62,467 nucleotides of DNA from the NCBI GenBank assembly GCA_015492645.1, contig WGER01000072.1, forward strand, positions 1 to 62,467, written 5' to 3'. This DNA is from Nitrospirota bacterium (GTDB taxonomy: Bacteria; Nitrospirota; Thermodesulfovibrionia; Thermodesulfovibrionales; JdFR-85). The position numbers were made by a program, and so were the translations under genes. Numbering within the stretch: the stretch's first letter is position 1; every line of letters starts with the position of its first letter. The notes below the pieces were generated by a model. It searched no databases. It was not told where the DNA came from and saw only the letters and a list, made by a program, of their open reading frames with translations. Shown one piece after another: positions 52,300-60,218 of this stretch.

Positions 52300-54666
52300 T
52301 CATCTCACCCTCAAAGAATTTAAGACCACAAAGACGGAACTTATCACCATCAGTATGGCAGACACTATTGGATGAAGTTTGCCGGTAACAGCAAGAGGGA
52401 TGGTTACCATGTTATAGGTAAAGGCCCAGAGGAGGTTTTCTTTTATTATCCTTAACGTCTTTTTGCTAAGATTAAAAAGGTCAACGAGTAGGGAGACATC
52501 CTCTCTCAAGAGTGCCACCTCAGAGGCCTCCACTGCAAGGTCAGTGGCGTTGTGAGAGGCGATGCCCAGATGGGCCTCTTTGAGAGCAGGTCCGTCATTT
52601 ATGCCATCACCGACCATAATAACCCGTTTGTCTTTTAACATCAAGTTTCTTATATATTCTGCCTTATCAAAGGGTGTAAGGCCACCGTAAAACTCCTCTA
52701 TGGAAAGCCTTCGGGCAACCTCTCTTACGGTGTCTTCCCTGTCTCCACTCAGTATCACGGGCCTGAGCCCTTTCTTTTTAAAAAATTCCACAACCTCTGC
52801 GGCCCTCTCCTTTAAGGGTGCCTCTATAAAAAAGACCGCCTCCAATTGGCCATCCACTGCCATGTAAACGGCCATCTCATCAGGTTGAACTTCTAACTCT
52901 GGCAGGGTGATGCCCAGTTCCCTGAGGTAGGCACCACTGCCAAGGACAACATGATGTACCCCTGTCCTTCCCTTTACTCCCTTTCCTGGCTCAATCTCAA
53001 CGGTCTCAGCAGAAAATGCCTCTCTTTCACGGTAAAACACCCTCCTGAGAGGATGAAGGGTCTTTGATTCCAGTGCCCATGCCATATCAAGGAGTGTCTC
53101 CTCATCCAACTGTCCGTAAGTTACAACCCCCCTCAACCTGAGGGTGGTCTCTGTGAGGGTGCCTGTCTTGTCAAAACAGACCACATCTGAGGATGGCATC
53201 CTCTCAAAGGCAGAGGTATCCTTGACAACGATGCCCTTCTCTGATGAGTTTGTGGTTGCCTGAAGAAGTGCCAAGGGAGTTGCAAGCCCGAGGGCACAGG
53301 GACATGCTACCACCAGGACCGCCACAGCATTAAGCATGGCCTCCCTCGGCCCTGAAGAGATGGCCCAGTAAACACCTGCCACGATGGCAAGAAGGACTAC
53401 ACCCGTGACAAACACACCTGAGACCCTGTCAACCACCCTCTGCACAGGTGGTTTTCTTGCCTGTGCCTCCTGAACCGCCTTGACCACTGCCTTAAGGAGT
53501 GATTCAGAGGCCCTTTTCTTGACCCTTACCCTGATCTGAGGGCCGAGATTGATGGTCCCTGCGAAGACCTCATCCCCTCTCTGCTTTTTCACAGGCATTG
53601 CCTCTCCTGTAATAGGACTCTCGTCAAGTTCGGTGGCTTCATCCAGAAGTTCACCATCAAGGGGTAGTCTTTCTGAATGGAGGACCTCAATTACCTCTCC
53701 TACCTTTACATCTTCAACTGGTACCTCCTCTGTTGTGCCATCAGGTCTCAGGAGTTTTGCCTTCTGTGGGTAGACCTCCACGAACCTCAATAGTGCCTTG
53801 AGGGCCCTTACCCTCGCACTGGTTTCTATGTATCTACCAAGAAGCACAATGGTGACTATCATACAGGCAGAGTCAAAATAGACCTCTCCTCCTCTGAATA
53901 CCATTACAACGCTATAAAGATAGGCGGTCATACTTCCAAGGCCAACGAGGGTGTCCATTGAAGGGCTCAGGTTCTTGACAGACCGAACGAGTCCCTTTAA
54001 AAACCCATGCCCTGCGTAAAAGACCACAGGGGTTGCAAGGGCCCATGCTATTGCCTGAAATATCTTCTTGTATAAAGGGGAGATTCCCTGGAAGTATCCT
54101 GCATAAAGGGCCACTGAAATGAGCATCACCTGCATGGAAAAGAATGCCCCTGTGCCAAACCTTACGAGAAGGTCCCTTGCCTCGTGGATGGTGGCCTCAA
54201 GGACCCCTGCCTCAGTGGCAGGCAATGGCCTGTAACCAATCTTCAGGAAAGATTCCAGGACATCCCTGAGGGTTGTCTTTTCAGGGTCAAATACCACCCT
54301 TGCAGCATGGGTTCCGTAGTTTACCCTTACAGAGACCACCCCCTCCTGTCTCTTCAGAAATTTCTCTATCAACCATACACAGGAGGCACATCTGATGCCA
54401 CCTATGCTCAGGTCAAGGACCTCATAGTTGTCCTTTTTTACGATAGAGTCTCTGAATGCCTCAACACTTACCGGACCTGTCTCAACAGGCCCTGGTTTCC
54501 AGCCCTTTCGCTTTTCGTAGAACTCCTCAAGGTCCTCTGAGCGGAGTAGATGATATACATCCCTGCAGCCGTGACAGCAGAAGACCCTGCCTTCGGAGTC
54601 CTTAACTGTGCTGTCCTCTCTGACAGGCAGAAGACAATGACGGCATATTAACTTATCGCCTTCCAC
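52300..54666 (-). CDS. ccoI: Copper-translocating P1B-ATPase for cbb3 assembly
   Basis: 788 residues. N-terminal Cys-rich region (CRHCLLPV, CCHGCRDVYHLL), heavy-metal domain GGIRCASCVWLIEKF, membrane helices, CPC motif in VVACPCALGLATP, phosphorylation site DKTGTLTE and GDGINDGPALKEAHLG. The N-terminal zinc-ribbon-like part plus HMA is characteristic of FixI/CcoI. It supplies copper for the CcoN active site. It overlaps the TauE/SafE-like gene by 19 bases. Confidence 0.95.
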   Translation of the reverse strand: MEGDKLICRHCLLPVREDSTVKDSEGRVFCCHGCRDVYHLLRSEDLEEFYEKRKGWKPGPVETGPVSVEAFRDSIVKKDNYEVLDLSIGGIRCASCVWLIEKFLKRQEGVVSVRVNYGTHAARVVFDPEKTTLRDVLESFLKIGYRPLPATEAGVLEATIHEARDLLVRFGTGAFFSMQVMLISVALYAGYFQGISPLYKKIFQAIAWALATPVVFYAGHGFLKGLVRSVKNLSPSMDTLVGLGSMTAYLYSVVMVFRGGEVYFDSACMIVTIVLLGRYIETSARVRALKALLRFVEVYPQKAKLLRPDGTTEEVPVEDVKVGEVIEVLHSERLPLDGELLDEATELDESPITGEAMPVKKQRGDEVFAGTINLGPQIRVRVKKRASESLLKAVVKAVQEAQARKPPVQRVVDRVSGVFVTGVVLLAIVAGVYWAISSGPREAMLNAVAVLVVACPCALGLATPLALLQATTNSSEKGIVVKDTSAFERMPSSDVVCFDKTGTLTETTLRLRGVVTYGQLDEETLLDMAWALESKTLHPLRRVFYREREAFSAETVEIEPGKGVKGRTGVHHVVLGSGAYLRELGITLPELEVQPDEMAVYMAVDGQLEAVFFIEAPLKERAAEVVEFFKKKGLRPVILSGDREDTVREVARRLSIEEFYGGLTPFDKAEYIRNLMLKDKRVIMVGDGINDGPALKEAHLGIASHNATDLAVEASEVALLREDVSLLVDLFNLSKKTLRIIKENLLWAFTYNMVTIPLAVTGKLHPIVSAILMVISSVFVVLNSLRVR

Positions 54667-55313
54667 AGAAAAAGACCTCCCACCAGGAGCATCAAAAAAC
54701 CTGAAAGTTTATAAAAAAGGTTTCTGTAACGATGCCTGATGAGACCGCTGAAAAAACCCAGTAGGAACATCGCCAGAGAGGTACCAATGCCAAAAAGTGC
54801 CATCAAGATACCTCCATTAAGTCCAGCAGCAAAGGGATTTTTTAAGTCGGCCCCTGAACCTGCCGCCCCAAACAGGGCAGTATAGACAAGGCCACAGGGG
54901 AAGAACCCATTCACAAGGCCCAGAGGAAAGGGGCCCCTCTGGATAAAAGTCCTGACAACCTTTGCAGGCACTATCTGAGGGAACCATCGGGGGGTAGAAG
55001 GGAATATTATCCCTAAGGCCCCGAGGACCATGAGACTTCCAAGTAAGGCCATCACCGTTGACTGTAAACCATAAAGGCTCGAGACAATACCAGAGCCTGC
55101 AAAGGAGACAACAAGGCCGAGGAAAAAATAGGAAAACACCCGGCCAAGGTTGTACTGGAGTAGCGCCCATGGACCAGTAAGTCCCCCTGAGGTCCATGTC
55201 AGAACCAGTGGGCCACACATACCAAGGCAATGACCAAATCCCCCCAGAAGTCCCATGAGAAGATAACCGGGATAAAGAAGATTGGATGTTAATAAAAGAC
55301 CGTCAGAACTCAT
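54648..55313 (-). CDS. CcoI-linked TauE/SafE-like membrane protein (CcoH-neighbour type)
   Basis: 221 residues, about six membrane helices. The first has GFGHCLGMCGPLVL, a Cys-containing motif shared by the TauE/SafE-like (DsbD/UreH-type) proteins found next to ccoI, and NGFFPCGLVYTALFGAA later. It may help copper delivery or thiol transfer during oxidase assembly (inference). The ATG at 55313 is preferred over a TTG at 55316. Overlap with ccoI indicates coupled translation. Confidence 0.8.
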   Translation of the reverse strand: MSSDGLLLTSNLLYPGYLLMGLLGGFGHCLGMCGPLVLTWTSGGLTGPWALLQYNLGRVFSYFFLGLVVSFAGSGIVSSLYGLQSTVMALLGSLMVLGALGIIFPSTPRWFPQIVPAKVVRTFIQRGPFPLGLVNGFFPCGLVYTALFGAAGSGADLKNPFAAGLNGGILMALFGIGTSLAMFLLGFFSGLIRHRYRNLFYKLSGFLMLLVGGLFLWKAIS

Positions 55314-55316
55314 CAA

Positions 55317-55537
55317 TCATAGCAGGTTTCCAAGATTTTCTGCCCTTAAAGGAAAGTGTGATGAGATTAAGTCAAAATGTCTGTCAATGTGATATAGGGT
55401 AACACCGTGGTTAATATTATTACTCCATTAACTCCGACCTCATCATGAAGGATTGCGGTCTTAATCAGTTCCTTAAGTTTTTCGCTGCCATCCTTTCTGA
55501 AATAACTGATCCAGACCGAACTGTCTACAAGTATCAT
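55317..55537 (-). pseudogene. Truncated and frameshifted VapC PIN-domain toxin
   Basis: From the ATG at 55537 the frame reads MILVDSSVWISYFRK, a PIN-domain start, then LHDEVGVNG, and ends at 55367 after 56 residues. Another frame continues with TLYHIDRHFDLISSHFP and LRAENLGNLL to a stop at 55319-55317, which is the typical C-terminal end of a VapC. About 60 residues of the middle of the domain, with the second and third acidic residues, are missing. The toxin is therefore dead. Its start overlaps the antitoxin stop. Confidence 0.8.
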
Positions 55538-55737
55538 CCCTGTCCTCTCAACTTCAACAACTCATCAAGGGTGATGTCAATCTGAATCTTGCCCGCATGT
55601 TCTATTGCCCTCTCCCTACGCTTTTTCCTTATTATCTCTCTTAATGCTTCTTCAATCACCTCTCTTTTGGTCTTCTTACCTGTCAGGGCCTTTGCCTCCT
55701 TTATGAGGTTTTCGTCAATTGTAATAGTCATCCCCAT
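55534..55737 (-). CDS. VapB-type antitoxin
   Basis: 67 residues from the ATG at 55737, which has AAGGAGG 6 bases upstream; the frame extends to 55770. MTITIDENLIKEAKALTG and KKTKREVIEEALREIIRKKR form a ribbon-helix-helix DNA-binding domain; a C-terminal tail for toxin binding follows. Its toxin partner is a pseudogene, so it may persist as an unlinked repressor or be decaying. Confidence 0.85.
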   Translation of the reverse strand: MGMTITIDENLIKEAKALTGKKTKREVIEEALREIIRKKRRERAIEHAGKIQIDITLDELLKLRGQG

Positions 55738-55790
55738 AACGCACCTCCTTGAGGCATCTTTCTGAGACACATATATTATACATCACTAAT

Positions 55791-56180
55791 TTACCTTTTA
55801 ACATGAAAATCAAAACTCACAGGCCCGAAACCCTCTGCCCTGATCGTGGCCCTCCAGAGGGTGCTGCCGCTGGGACAGCGGACCACCACAGCGGTGCCCT
55901 CATATATCCCATCTGAGACCCTTCTGAGGACCGTTCTGTTTTGCCCCATATACATCCCTGGCATGGTTAGTTCCATCAGGAGTCTGTCTTTCTTCAGAGG
56001 TGGACTTATCCTGACCCTGAAGATGGTTCTCCTCATGGGCACAACTGGCCATGGCTCTGCCTCAAGGGCCACCCTGTAGTTTCTGTAGTGTTTAACAAGG
56101 GGCAGTTCTTCAAAGGGCCCTTCTTTTTTGGCGCACCCTGTAAGGCCAAATAAGATTATCAACAGGGCAGCAATTCTCAT
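55791..56180 (-). CDS. YtkA/FixH-like lipoprotein
   Basis: 129 residues. Lipoprotein signal with lipobox LTGC (Cys16), then a small beta-sandwich with RTIFRVRISPPLKK, MELTMPGMYMGQNRTVL and YEGTAVVVRCPSG. The MPGM-MGQN part is typical of YtkA-like domains found near copper-handling genes. Probably a periplasmic copper or oxidase assembly factor (inference from location between ccoG/fixH and ccoI). Confidence 0.75.
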   Translation of the reverse strand: MRIAALLIILFGLTGCAKKEGPFEELPLVKHYRNYRVALEAEPWPVVPMRRTIFRVRISPPLKKDRLLMELTMPGMYMGQNRTVLRRVSDGIYEGTAVVVRCPSGSTLWRATIRAEGFGPVSFDFHVKR

Positions 56181-56196
56181 CAGAGCAACTCTACTT

Positions 56197-56395
56197 TCAC
56201 CCTCACCCTATCCCTCTCCCTCAAGAGAGGGAAACTGAATGAAAATCTGTTACCCTCTCCTTAAAGGGAGAAGGAACTGAATAAAAAACCTCTCTTCATC
56301 CTCAATAGAGAGGGAAATGGTAAAAATCTCACTTTTCTTTACCTTTAAATCCTCCCTCTCCCCTCTGGGGAGAGGGTTGGGGTGAGGGGGATTCC
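56197..56395. repeat. Cluster of GGGAGAGGG palindromic repeats, right of DUF559 remnant
   Basis: At least four units: 56197-56231, 56252-56272, 56299-56315 and 56349-56393. The unit 56197-56225 is identical over 29 bases to 56730-56758. The last unit forms the C-terminal end of the DUF559 frame (reading SPSPQPSPQRGEGG). Confidence 0.75.
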
Positions 56396-56727
56396 AAGCA
56401 AGTTTTTCTTATCACTTCAAGCACACCTTTTAGATTAGTGAATACTTCATTATTCCAAAATCTTAAAACTTTAAAGCCAGCCCTTTGAAGAAACTCATCT
56501 CTTTCCCTGTCTCTTTGATTGTATGCATGTTGTCCACCATCAACCTCAACAATCACTGCCTTTTCAAGACAGACAAAATCTACAATGTATCTTCCGATAG
56601 GGTGCTGTCTTCTAAACTTTAAACCTTCAAATCTTCTCGCCCTAAGATGACTTCAGAGGAGCCTTTCTGCATCGGTCTGTTGTTTTCTTAGCCTTCTTGC
56701 TTTAGATATAGGATTATTTCTTTTCAT
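56329..56727 (-). pseudogene. DUF559 (Vsr-like) endonuclease-domain gene with internal stop
   Basis: From the ATG at 56727 the frame reads MKRNNPISKARRLRKQQTDA then ERLL, a TGA at 56655-56653, then SHLRARRFEGLKFRRQHPIG, RYIVDFVCLEKAVIVEVDGG and QH. The TGA stands where the family has Trp (ERLLWSHLR). The catalytic-type residues (Asp in YIVDF, Glu and Asp in VEVDGGQH) remain. TGA is an ordinary stop elsewhere here, so the gene is most simply inactive. The C-terminus runs into a palindromic repeat, and direct repeats flank the gene. Confidence 0.8.
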
Positions 56728-56729
56728 TC

Positions 56730-56771
56730 TCACCCTCACCCTATCCCTCTCCCTCAAGGGAGAGGGATTTT
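56730..56771. repeat. GGGAGAGGG palindromic repeat, left of DUF559 remnant
   Basis: TCACCCTCACCCTATCCCTC and the following TCCCTCAAG are identical to 56197-56225 and in the same orientation; a GGGAGAGGG completes the palindrome. It ends 20 bases from the FixH stop. Confidence 0.75.
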
Positions 56772-56792
56772 TTTCTAAGTGGGCCTCCCTGA

Positions 56793-57263
56793 CTAAAGGT
56801 CGGGCTTCTTAAAATTCCCCCTCTCACCCCGGTCCTCTCCCCATACCCTCTTAAACCATCTCCTTGTGGTCTTTATTTCCGAGGATGAAATCTCGAGATT
56901 AAACATGTAGTACCCACCACGGGGCAACTCTACCGAAGCCCTGTAGTGCCCGGGGGAGACCTCCTTCAGTGGGAACCTGAGGTCCCGTGATGAGTCGATC
57001 CTTCCCACCCTCAGGACCACAGCAGCACCCCTCAAAGGCCCCTCTTTTGTGTTTATCCAGACATCAAAGGGCTCTAAGGTCTCAGAGACCTTTATCTGAA
57101 GGCCAAGGGCATCCTCCTTCTTCAGGTTCTTAAAGTAATGTTCTGCCTTTTCTGAGTAGCCCTCCTCAACGAGCCCCTCGTAATGGGCCTTTGAGATATA
57201 GAGACTGTAACCGAGAAGGATCAGAAAGGCCATCCCTATTACTGGCACTAAGTATTTCGTCAT
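56793..57263 (-). CDS. ccoH: FixH/CcoH family oxidase assembly protein
   Basis: 156 residues: one N-terminal membrane helix (YLVPVIGMAFLILLGYSLYI), then a periplasmic domain with YFKNLKKEDALGLQIKVSET and GHYRASVELPRGGYYMFNLE. This is the FixH layout; FixH/CcoH supports assembly of cbb3 oxidase. The start overlaps the ccoG stop (ATGA). Confidence 0.85.
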   Translation of the reverse strand: MTKYLVPVIGMAFLILLGYSLYISKAHYEGLVEEGYSEKAEHYFKNLKKEDALGLQIKVSETLEPFDVWINTKEGPLRGAAVVLRVGRIDSSRDLRFPLKEVSPGHYRASVELPRGGYYMFNLEISSSEIKTTRRWFKRVWGEDRGERGNFKKPDL

Positions 57264-58378
57264 AGATAGCCTGCCCTCTGGCGTATCTGGTAATCTCCTG
57301 TCTTTATTATAATCAGAGGTGGCTCTGAATCTCTGCCCTCGGACTTGAGCATAAACTGACCCGTGAGGACCTCAAAGGGCTCCAGAACCACCCTCTTCTG
57401 GCCAATAAACCTGTATGGCCCTTCAACAGAGATTGCGACCTCTATCCTCTCTGGGAGGTTGTTCGTTATGGTGTAGGAGTAGACATTGACTAAAGGGCTT
57501 GACTGCTTCGTCTGTCTTTTTACCACCGCAGTAATTGGTGGCCTCAGGGCCACAGACAGAAGGGTAACAAACCCGAAGGCCACCACCACTGCCCCGAGCA
57601 CAATAGTTTTATCCCTCAGGATCCTCCCCCTGTATGAGATAAACTCCCTGGTGTCCTGTTTTGATGTCACCTCCTTACAGGCATCAATACAGGCCGTACA
57701 GGCAATGCACTGCCTCTGAAGTCCTTCTTTTATATCAATCTCCACTGGGCAGACCCTCTCACACCTGTGGCACATGAGACATGCCCTTTTGCCCTCAAAC
57801 TCCTCAGGCCTTCCCTGAAACACTATCACAAGGGTGTCCCTGTCAAAAAGGGCGGTCTGGAGCATACTGTAGGGACAGACATACTTACAGAACTTCCTCC
57901 CTGCAAAGGCCAGTTCCAGATATATCACAACCCACTGGACAACGAAAAACCCGGTAACTGTTGCAGAGTCAAAGACCCTCTGGAAAAACTCCCAGGGTGG
58001 GACAAAGTACCATATCAGTGAGGCAGACACAATAGCACTCAGAGGCAGTAGAACCAGTTTGGCCCCCCATGATCTGTTCTTCAGGAGCCACCCTCCGAAG
58101 TCCTCTGCCATATCAAGTAGCACTGTTTGTGGACATAGCCAGCCACACCAGAACCTGCCAAACACTGCAGTGGCCCAGACTATCAGGACGAGAAAGAATA
58201 GGCTTGCAACGAGGATAAAGTAAAACTCCGTGAGTCTGACTACAGAGCCAAAGAAATAGAGCGAAAGAGTTGGGATATCAAACCTGAGGGCACTCTGGCC
58301 ATTTACCCTCAAAAAGGGAAGCCCTAAGATGAGCACCGCCTCAGCCCATGCAACGAGTCTTCTGTATCTCTTCCACAA
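57260..58378 (-). CDS. ccoG: Cytochrome oxidase accessory protein CcoG (FixG/RdxA)
   Basis: 372 residues with five membrane segments. Motifs: GRFWCGWLCPQTVLLDM, KFCKYVCPYSM, and two ferredoxin-like clusters (CLMCHRCERVCP; CIACTACIDACKE), then a periplasmic C-terminal domain. CcoG reduces copper during assembly of the cbb3 active site in Rhodobacter. Upstream of it lies a 207-base gap with hairpins after ccoP. Confidence 0.96.
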   Translation of the reverse strand: MWKRYRRLVAWAEAVLILGLPFLRVNGQSALRFDIPTLSLYFFGSVVRLTEFYFILVASLFFLVLIVWATAVFGRFWCGWLCPQTVLLDMAEDFGGWLLKNRSWGAKLVLLPLSAIVSASLIWYFVPPWEFFQRVFDSATVTGFFVVQWVVIYLELAFAGRKFCKYVCPYSMLQTALFDRDTLVIVFQGRPEEFEGKRACLMCHRCERVCPVEIDIKEGLQRQCIACTACIDACKEVTSKQDTREFISYRGRILRDKTIVLGAVVVAFGFVTLLSVALRPPITAVVKRQTKQSSPLVNVYSYTITNNLPERIEVAISVEGPYRFIGQKRVVLEPFEVLTGQFMLKSEGRDSEPPLIIIKTGDYQIRQRAGYL

Positions 58379-58552
58379 TCTATCAACTCCTTAAGGTCGG
58401 ACAGGTTGAAATCGCTATACATTGTAAAACTCCTATTGGCATCAGAGCCAGAGAATCCCTTATACTGCATTCAAAAACTTCATAAACACATTTAGATTAT
58501 TAAATCAGGCCTCTGGTGATATGAGGCAGGCCCTAATTTAGGTGAAGAAGGC

Positions 58553-58569
58553 CCCACCCAATAGGTGGG
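58553..58569 (-). terminator. Hairpin after ccoP
   Basis: CCCACC and GGTGGG pair around 5 bases, 17 bases beyond the ccoP stop on the minus strand. It could end the ccoNOQP transcript; the T tract is weak. Confidence 0.4.
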
Positions 58570-58585
58570 ACCCTCTGAATAAAAC

Positions 58586-59083
58586 TTAATAGGGTCTTCC
58601 ATATTCCCTTACAGAATCCACATAGGCAAGAACCTTCCAGATCCTATCCCTGCCCAACTGGTCCAGAAATGGAGGCATTCCTCCACCACGGCCCTTTGCT
58701 ATGGACTCAAACTTCTTATCATCAGTCTCACCGTATTTGAGACGACCAGTTAGGTCAGGTCCAACCCCGCCCTTCAGGTTGTCACCGTGACACATTGAAC
58801 AGTAAGTGGCGTATATCACCTTTCCCTCTGCAATGGCCTTTTCGTTCTGCTCATAAGGATTTTCGTGAAGGGGTTTTTCTTCTTTTAAAATTTGTTTTTC
58901 CTTCGTCAACTCTGCCTCGAGTCTCTTGTAATAGGACCAGCCAGAAATCTGAGGGGTGTAGAACCAGATGTAGTAGAGGCCCCAGAGAATGAGTCCCACA
59001 AAGAGTATCATCCAGGCCTTTGGGATGGGGTTGTCTTTTTCAAGGTGCTCGGGTGAATCGTTTATTTCTCTTCTTTCTTCCAT
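58586..59083 (-). CDS. ccoP: CcoP-like subunit with a single heme-c domain
   Basis: 165 residues from the ATG at 59083, which has GGGAGGG upstream; the open frame runs to 59110. N-terminal NDSPEHLEKDNPIPKAW matches the CcoP leader, followed by a membrane helix (MILFVGLILWGLYYIWFY) and one cytochrome c domain (CSMCHGDN, GGMPPF). Canonical CcoP has two heme domains; the missing one appears to be at the end of the CcoO protein. Confidence 0.88.
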   Translation of the reverse strand: MEERREINDSPEHLEKDNPIPKAWMILFVGLILWGLYYIWFYTPQISGWSYYKRLEAELTKEKQILKEEKPLHENPYEQNEKAIAEGKVIYATYCSMCHGDNLKGGVGPDLTGRLKYGETDDKKFESIAKGRGGGMPPFLDQLGRDRIWKVLAYVDSVREYGRPY

Positions 59084-59084
59084 C

Positions 59085-59237
59085 TTAGCCCTCCCTTTCG
59101 TCGTCTTCAAGCATTCTGTATTTTGGTCTTTCTACCCTTTCCTTCCTTGAAGGCCAGTAATAATAGATGATAATCCCTGCAAAGAGCACCGTAAGTGTCA
59201 CTATGAAGATCAGATACAGCCATGCCTTCGGACTCAT
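59085..59237 (-). CDS. ccoQ: CcoQ-like small subunit
   Basis: 50 residues: one membrane helix (AWLYLIFIVTLTVLFAGIII) then YYYWPSRKERVERPKYRMLE and DDEREG. Position between ccoO and ccoP and the YYWPSRK boundary fit CcoQ. The start overlaps the ccoO stop (ATGA) and the stop lies 1 base before the ccoP ATG. Its tail PKYRMLEDDE is shared with the CcoS protein at 46.8 kb. Confidence 0.75.
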   Translation of the reverse strand: MSPKAWLYLIFIVTLTVLFAGIIIYYYWPSRKERVERPKYRMLEDDEREG

Positions 59238-60208
59238 ATCTTAAGACTCCTTATGTAGGCGATCACCTTCCAGATATCATCTTCACTGAGAATCTGTCCC
59301 CACGCAGGCATACCATTGGGACGCCCGTTTGAGATACTTATAAATACCTCTCTGTCTGACCATCCATACTTCCATTCATCATCGGTAAGATTGGGTCCAA
59401 TGGACCCCTTCGCGTCAGGACCATGGCAGGCTGAACACTTTTCCTGGAATATCTCTCTTCCCTGCTCTATCGCCTCGGGCATCCCTTCATAGGGGTTTTT
59501 CATCTCTTCAAATGTCTCCACTGCTGCGGCCTGGACAACACCCTTTTGGGTCTCCTTGTAGTCTCTGCCGATTTTCTGCAGGTATGCCACTATGGCATCC
59601 ATCTCCGTGAGTCTGTCCCTTAACTCAGGCGGTGTTATCTGGTCCCTTATTTTCTTGGCAGGATAGTCAGGAGAGGTGACCTTCCGTCTATATTCCTCAA
59701 TTTGACGCCTCACTTCTTCCTCGGTGTAGCCATAGCCAAGGACCTTTGTCTTTTTGTAGGAGAGAGAGGTATCCAGTGGCCTTTTAGCAAGCCAGCCGTA
59801 GGCGGGCATATTGGATTTTGCAAACATGCTCCTCGGGTCGTTCATATGCTTGTAGTGCCATGCATCAGGGTATTTGCCTCCAATCCTTGCAAGGTCTGGC
59901 CCCGTCCTTTTCGAGCCCCAGAGAAAGGGCCTGTCATAGGCGAACTCCTCTGGCTTGGAGTAGTCACCATAACGGGCCACCTCGGTGCGTATGGGCCTGA
60001 CGGTCTGTGTATGGCAGTTATTACAGCCCTCTCTTATGTAAATGTCCCTTCCTTCCAGTTCTATGGCAGTGTATGGTTTTACATACTCCTTCACCGGCTG
60101 GGTGGAAGGCATAAAAAGCGGGATTATTACAGTAACAAGCGTGCCTACAAGGACCACCACTGCTGCGGTTACAGCAAATGCTATTGGTCTCTGATAAATA
60201 CTCGCCAT
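59234..60208 (-). CDS. ccoO: CcoO fused to a C-terminal CcoP-type cytochrome c domain
   Basis: 324 residues. N-terminal membrane helix (about 10-32), CcoO domain with heme motif EGCNNCHTQTVRP and LARIGGKYPDAWHYKHMNDP, to about 220. Then FEEMKNPYEGMPEAIEQGRE and a second heme motif CSACHGPDAKGSIGPNLTD ending NGMPAWGQILSEDDIWKVIA. The second domain is of the type normally found in CcoP. Electron entry would thus have two hemes on CcoO and one on CcoP, instead of one and two. Confidence 0.9.
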   Translation of the reverse strand: MASIYQRPIAFAVTAAVVVLVGTLVTVIIPLFMPSTQPVKEYVKPYTAIELEGRDIYIREGCNNCHTQTVRPIRTEVARYGDYSKPEEFAYDRPFLWGSKRTGPDLARIGGKYPDAWHYKHMNDPRSMFAKSNMPAYGWLAKRPLDTSLSYKKTKVLGYGYTEEEVRRQIEEYRRKVTSPDYPAKKIRDQITPPELRDRLTEMDAIVAYLQKIGRDYKETQKGVVQAAAVETFEEMKNPYEGMPEAIEQGREIFQEKCSACHGPDAKGSIGPNLTDDEWKYGWSDREVFISISNGRPNGMPAWGQILSEDDIWKVIAYIRSLKI

Positions 60209-60218
60209 ACCTCACCTC

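Noticed and set aside
56653-56655. TGA in the DUF559 gene as recoded Trp or selenocysteine
   Set aside because: TGA ends many intact genes in the window (including ATGA overlaps), and no selenocysteine element is recognisable; a nonsense mutation is simpler.
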